A stretch of DNA of 64,000 nucleotides from Chionis minor. Taxonomy: Eukaryota; Chordata; Aves; Charadriiformes; Chionididae. The stretch covers positions 266,384 to 330,383 of the forward strand of contig VZSF01004752.1 in NCBI GenBank assembly GCA_013398295.1, written 5' to 3'. Below, piece after piece: positions 60,346-64,000 of the stretch. A program made the position numbers and the translations under genes. How positions within the stretch are numbered: position 1 is the first letter of the stretch; each line of letters starts with the position of its first letter. The notes under the pieces are model-generated. The model worked only from the letters and a program-made list of their open reading frames with translations. It did not search any database and was not told the DNA's origin.

Positions 60346-63060
60346 AACGGGTTACAAAACCCATATCCTTCTTCATTGGTGAAGAAAAAGACCCAGGACC
60401 CTTAGCTGTTAGTATACAAGTGTCTTTCTATATAATAAATGAATACATATTATTTGGTAGAAAACTCTGTATGCCTGCCATGGAAAGCTGCTACATGATT
60501 TCCGCGGTCAGTAAGCAGATCTGTCCTCCTACTATGCAGCAAATACACAGAAACAAGAATAATAGGGCATCTGGGGGGGGTTGGTAGCACTCAAGAGAAA
60601 TGCCATCAGAGCTTTGGTGATGATGGAGGTCCAGCCGCCAGCTGAACTGGGCAGCAGCGCAGGCATAAATGCGCCTGTGCTGCCCGACTGCGGTGTCACA
60701 CGAGTGCAGGGACACAGCAGAGTGCTCAGCCCACCTCCAGCGGCCAGCAGCCCAGGCAGGCCTGCTGGCACCAGGGATGCTAACAGCACATCAGCCTCGC
60801 CGTGTGACGTGGAGCAGAACCGTGCCTGAAAGGGATGGCTAATCTTCGGGTACGCAGGGCGGCCCCGCCAGCCGCAGCTGCAGTCCCACCGCCAGCTCGC
60901 TCAGCGTCACCACTGACTCCTGTGAGCTGAACGTGTTTGTCAACCCACAGCTGGAGATACCACATGACGGATGATCGCCTGGGGCTCAGCTTCTCCGTCA
61001 CTCCACGCTGACCCAAGCTTGTGTTGCTGCCGGTGGGGACCGCGCATCCCTACCCCATCCCTCGCGTCAGCGCCAGCGCTCCGGCAGCCGACGGGGACCC
61101 CCGCGCAGAAGCACACCCCGCTCACTGTGCGGCCCCTCATCACTGCTGGGGGGGTGGCAGGGAGACCACGCACATGGCCAGTGAAAGCAGGATGGTCACA
61201 GCACATTTGCGTGTGGTCCTCAAATTGTCCCTGCTAAATGAGAGCGGCAGCTCTCGTTGAAAATCCAGTGATGGCTGTGAGAGGTCTGGGTCTATAAGAG
61301 TAGATGGGGATGGTCTGCCTGGCAGTGGTGTGAATCCCCATCTCCAGCGAATTTAAAGAGCAGACCATACATACCCCTATTAAGAAGGATTAGGAAGGAG
61401 CTGACCCTGTCTTGGGACTAGAAGGCAGACTGGACGTCTCTTCCAGCCATGCCTTCTACGCTGGGGTCCACCAAAATGTTCACATAGACAGGCAATAAAA
61501 TCACCGTGCAAGTAACTGCGGTGTGTTACTGTTCCCTTAAAAGCAGGGCTGTAAGAGAAGACTTAAACAAAGCAGATTTGGGTTAATCAAGTGAAGCTAT
61601 GCCAGTCTCATGCTTGACATATGCATGCACTCAGGCATGACTCACCCTTCAAACAATGATTCATCATTAGTTTTTCTTGTGGGTTTGTATGTCTTTTGTC
61701 CATCCTTGTTACAGCCTCTTGCCATCATCTCACAAGTGCAACGATAATTAAAACAACATTAAAATTAGACTTTTAATTGCGGCCTGCTCTGTGGCACGTG
61801 TGGTGAAGGGCAGAAAGGTCACATGCCTTTTGTTCCTATGAGAAATGGGGAAGCGGGCTGCAGGTGATGGTTTTGAATGGGGAAAGGAAGGAAGGAAAGA
61901 GGCTGAGGCGACTGTAAAAGTGTTGATTCTGGAAGGACAATGTTGCCACGCAATGTGATCATACATTTGGTTACTGCATAAGAGCTGCAGCAGTTCGGTG
62001 AGCTTGAGAGGGGTGGTTAAAAACCCCACGACCTGCATGAAGGCGTTCTACATTTTGCACTTAATTTCTTCTTTGCATTAGCACGAGTTTGAAGAGATGA
62101 ACTGTGCAACTGACCTCCAGCCCCACAGCCCGGCACAGCCCTCAGCAGGGGCAGCCCAGGCTGTTTTTCCTGGATGTTTTCTGTGAGCCAGGGCAGGATG
62201 GTCGTCTGACCATGGCCTTGACTTCTGCTTTTGGGGTTGGCAGCTCTCCCCCCAGCAGGAGCAGAGGCTCCGTGGTCTCTGCTCACCAGGACCATCACCA
62301 TCACTTGTCGTTGCCCATCTCTTGCAAGGGTGTGTGTCTGTGTGTAAGGCACACCTTCTGTCCACATGGTGCCCAGACGTGGGCCAGATACAGTGGCACT
62401 GGGTAGCTTGAAGTGCCTGGCTTATTTCTTCCCCTGTACAGCACAGTGCACAGCCTCCCATGCTCCGCACGCAAGGGACAAGCAAGGAGCCTTCCAGGAA
62501 GCCGGCTAGAGGCTGTGATGGGAATAAGCAGCTCTTCCAGGCCACCTTATCACTTGAAAAAGAAACCACCCTCTGCCAAATTGTTCGGTAATCCTCCACA
62601 TGCCATTCAGCCGTAGTAAACAGAATGAATACACTACTGCATCTTCTAATAGCAGAGGTATTGAATAAAACTATTTTCTTTTTAGACAGACCCTGCAGCC
62701 CAGTGTCTTAACAATTTGTCCCTTGAGAGTAAAATCTGGCCAGAAGAGTGAGGATCTCCACATGAAAAGAAAGAAAATAAAGTGCTTTTCTCATTTCAAG
62801 CACCCAGGTCTGTTTGTGTAAGCAAAGGGTAAGAGTTTACAGTGGATTACAGGTCATCATTCATAATGGCATTTGCTCCTAACCAGTTACCGGCTTTATT
62901 ATCTGTACCCATTAAAAGCGGATTTGAAGGAAGGGATATTAACAGAAATGCCAGACTGTACATATGTTTCATTTCATACTGTACAGTTCTAAAGAGAGAA
63001 ATGAGCTCAATAATAAGGTTTTTTTAATCCAACTTCTACATTTAATAATATTTTAAAACT
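60346..63060. other. Non-coding DNA with a CpG-rich patch
   Basis: It includes the CpG-rich patch at 60845-61135. A possible but unconvincing CR1-like trace lies at 61398-61470. Frames at 62017-62599 (minus) have no domain. The right part (62620-63060) is AT-rich with nothing recognisable. Confidence 0.5.
60845..61135. promoter_or_regulatory. CpG-rich patch (weak candidate CpG island)
   Basis: About 290 bp are rich in CpG (GGGCGGCCCCGCC, ACCGCGCATCC, CTCGCGTCAGCGCCAGCGCT, CCCCCGCGCAG) but with a CpG-poor middle. Frames are open on both strands, as expected for such composition. No TATA box, start context or splice pattern was identified. Confidence 0.35.
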
Positions 63061-63600
63061 ATGTTACATGCCCTGCTTCCTTTTGTTCCACTTGCTTCCT
63101 TTTTCCACTTCATTTTCTTTTGCTCTCCATTATAGTTTATGCCTCTGCTTTTGTGTGTCAAGCATGTAATGTATTTCCTTAATGTGTTTCTTCGGATTCC
63201 AATACTTTTCCCCCTTCAGAAGCAGCCTGCTCTCATCTCTTTCTCTGCAAGGAAGTCTCCCCTTTCTGACTGCGGCTTTCTTTAGCTCCTTGTTCCCCAT
63301 TTCTTTCCTATTTAATACCTTACTAAGACTTCCTTTTTCTCCCCTTTGTTATAGGTCTCTCTTAAGGTACCGCTCCTCAACTCGTTCCCGTCTATGCTCG
63401 CTCCCTCATTTACCTGCTCTTTCAAATGCTCCGGGCTTCTCCCCTTTGTTCTCTGCTTTCCATCCCTTCCACTCTTCACCTCTCCTTGTTCTCTCCTCAC
63501 CGCAGTCTCTCCTTTCCCTCTTCTCACCCTCCTCTTGTCTCTTCAGCATTGCACACACTTTTCTGCCCATTTCTCTACTTTTTTTCCCCCTCGAGGAGAT
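63061..63600 (+). repeat. Pyrimidine-biased tract
   Basis: About 540 bp in which the plus strand is overwhelmingly C and T (CTCTCCTTGTTCTCTCCTCA, TCTCCTTTCCCTCTTCTCAC), with few purines and no regular repeat unit. It leaves long open frames on both strands: a Phe/Leu/Ser/Pro-rich frame at 63182-63613 on the plus strand and Arg/Glu/Gly/Lys-rich frames on the minus strand. These are composition artefacts. Such strand asymmetry can favour triplex structures or mark decayed microsatellite DNA. Confidence 0.7.
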
Positions 63601-64000
63601 GATCAAAGCCTGACCGCTCCGTTTCTAACTCCCCAGGGATTGATGGGGAATTTATCTCTCTTTCCAGAAGACCAAAAAAAGAAATATCAGGAGAGCCAGT
63701 GGGATCTTCTTTGTATTGCCTGAGACACTGGGAGAGGATAAAAACTTGTGACTTCTGAGAAAGTTTCTTCTCTAGATCTGTGGTCTGTCAGTATGAGCAA
63801 GGGTGAAGGTTTGTTTGGGATCACCCTGTAGCCTGAGCAACTGTGCCTCTTCACTAGCCAGATGGGAATCTTGCCCTGGCCATCTCCTCCATGATTCCCA
63901 GCCAAAGGGGACAGGTGATGAGACATGGTGGAGGCAGCATGTCCACCACTTGCTCTGTGACTCTCAGTGCAAGGGATGCCCTCCCATCCCCTCGACCCAC
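63601..64000. other. Non-coding DNA, no gene recognised
   Basis: Mixed composition to the window edge. No exon, repeat or RNA gene was recognised. Confidence 0.5.

Noticed and set aside
61398..61470. CR1-like words (GGGACTAGAAGG and CTCTTCCAGCC)
   Set aside because: Matches are short and scattered with no octamer tail. It may be a very old fragment, but the evidence is too weak to annotate.
63182..63613. Open frame of about 143 codons on the plus strand
   Set aside because: It lies in a pyrimidine-biased tract, and its Phe/Leu/Ser/Pro-rich translation follows from base composition.

Overview
The window looks like non-coding nuclear DNA from a bird. The clearest evidence is a set of CR1 LINE 3' ends of the avian type. 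Each carries a CCCTTCCAAC-like segment, and the best kept ones finish in ATTCTATGAT-type octamer/decamer tails. There are no young SINEs, and no recognisable endogenous retrovirus was found. Three diverged MIR/CORE-SINE-like remnants and several fragments of old palindromic repeats fit an amniote genome with low repeat turnover. No protein-coding exon, tRNA, rRNA or known small RNA gene could be recognised on either strand. The open frames present are short (all under about 230 codons), have no recognisable domains, and are explained by GC-rich, low-complexity or CR1 sequence. The window is best read as intergenic or deep intronic DNA, a gene-poor stretch.

Layout. Positions 1-3290 are mostly AT-rich and unannotated, with a particularly AT-rich block at about 1090-2500. 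A CpG-dense patch lies at about 3296-3500, inside GC-rich DNA that runs to about 3960. A 5'-truncated CR1 with the reverse transcriptase C-terminal half lies at 11640-12551. Shorter CR1 tails lie at 22902-23041 and 57769-57894 (young-looking), at 45005-45383 (older subfamily), and on the minus strand at about 42061-42123 (very old). MIR-like SINE remnants lie at 34989-35080, about 40471-40590 and, less certainly, 60241-60345. Old palindromic repeat fragments lie near 2794-2838, 6480-6515, 23251-23292, 42455-42543, 42760-42798, 45415-45455, 54440-54515 and 56213-56368.

Low-complexity landmarks are a (GCCTC)9 array passing into a (CCCTT)n array at 31961-32075, a 17-G run at 43958-43974, a 25-A run at 23108-23132, paired C-rich tracts at 27840 and 28088, and a pyrimidine-biased segment of about 540 bp near the right end. 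Further CpG-rich patches lie at about 43890-44165, 55920-56045 and 60845-61135. These are the best candidates for regulatory or promoter DNA, but no transcript can be deduced from sequence alone.

No operon-like or multi-gene system is visible. The observations most worth a second look are the three perfect CACGTG E-boxes on an exact 17-bp period inside an old repeat (56269-56308), the 89-bp imperfect palindrome at 42455-42543, and the MIR-like remnants, any of which could have been co-opted as regulatory DNA.
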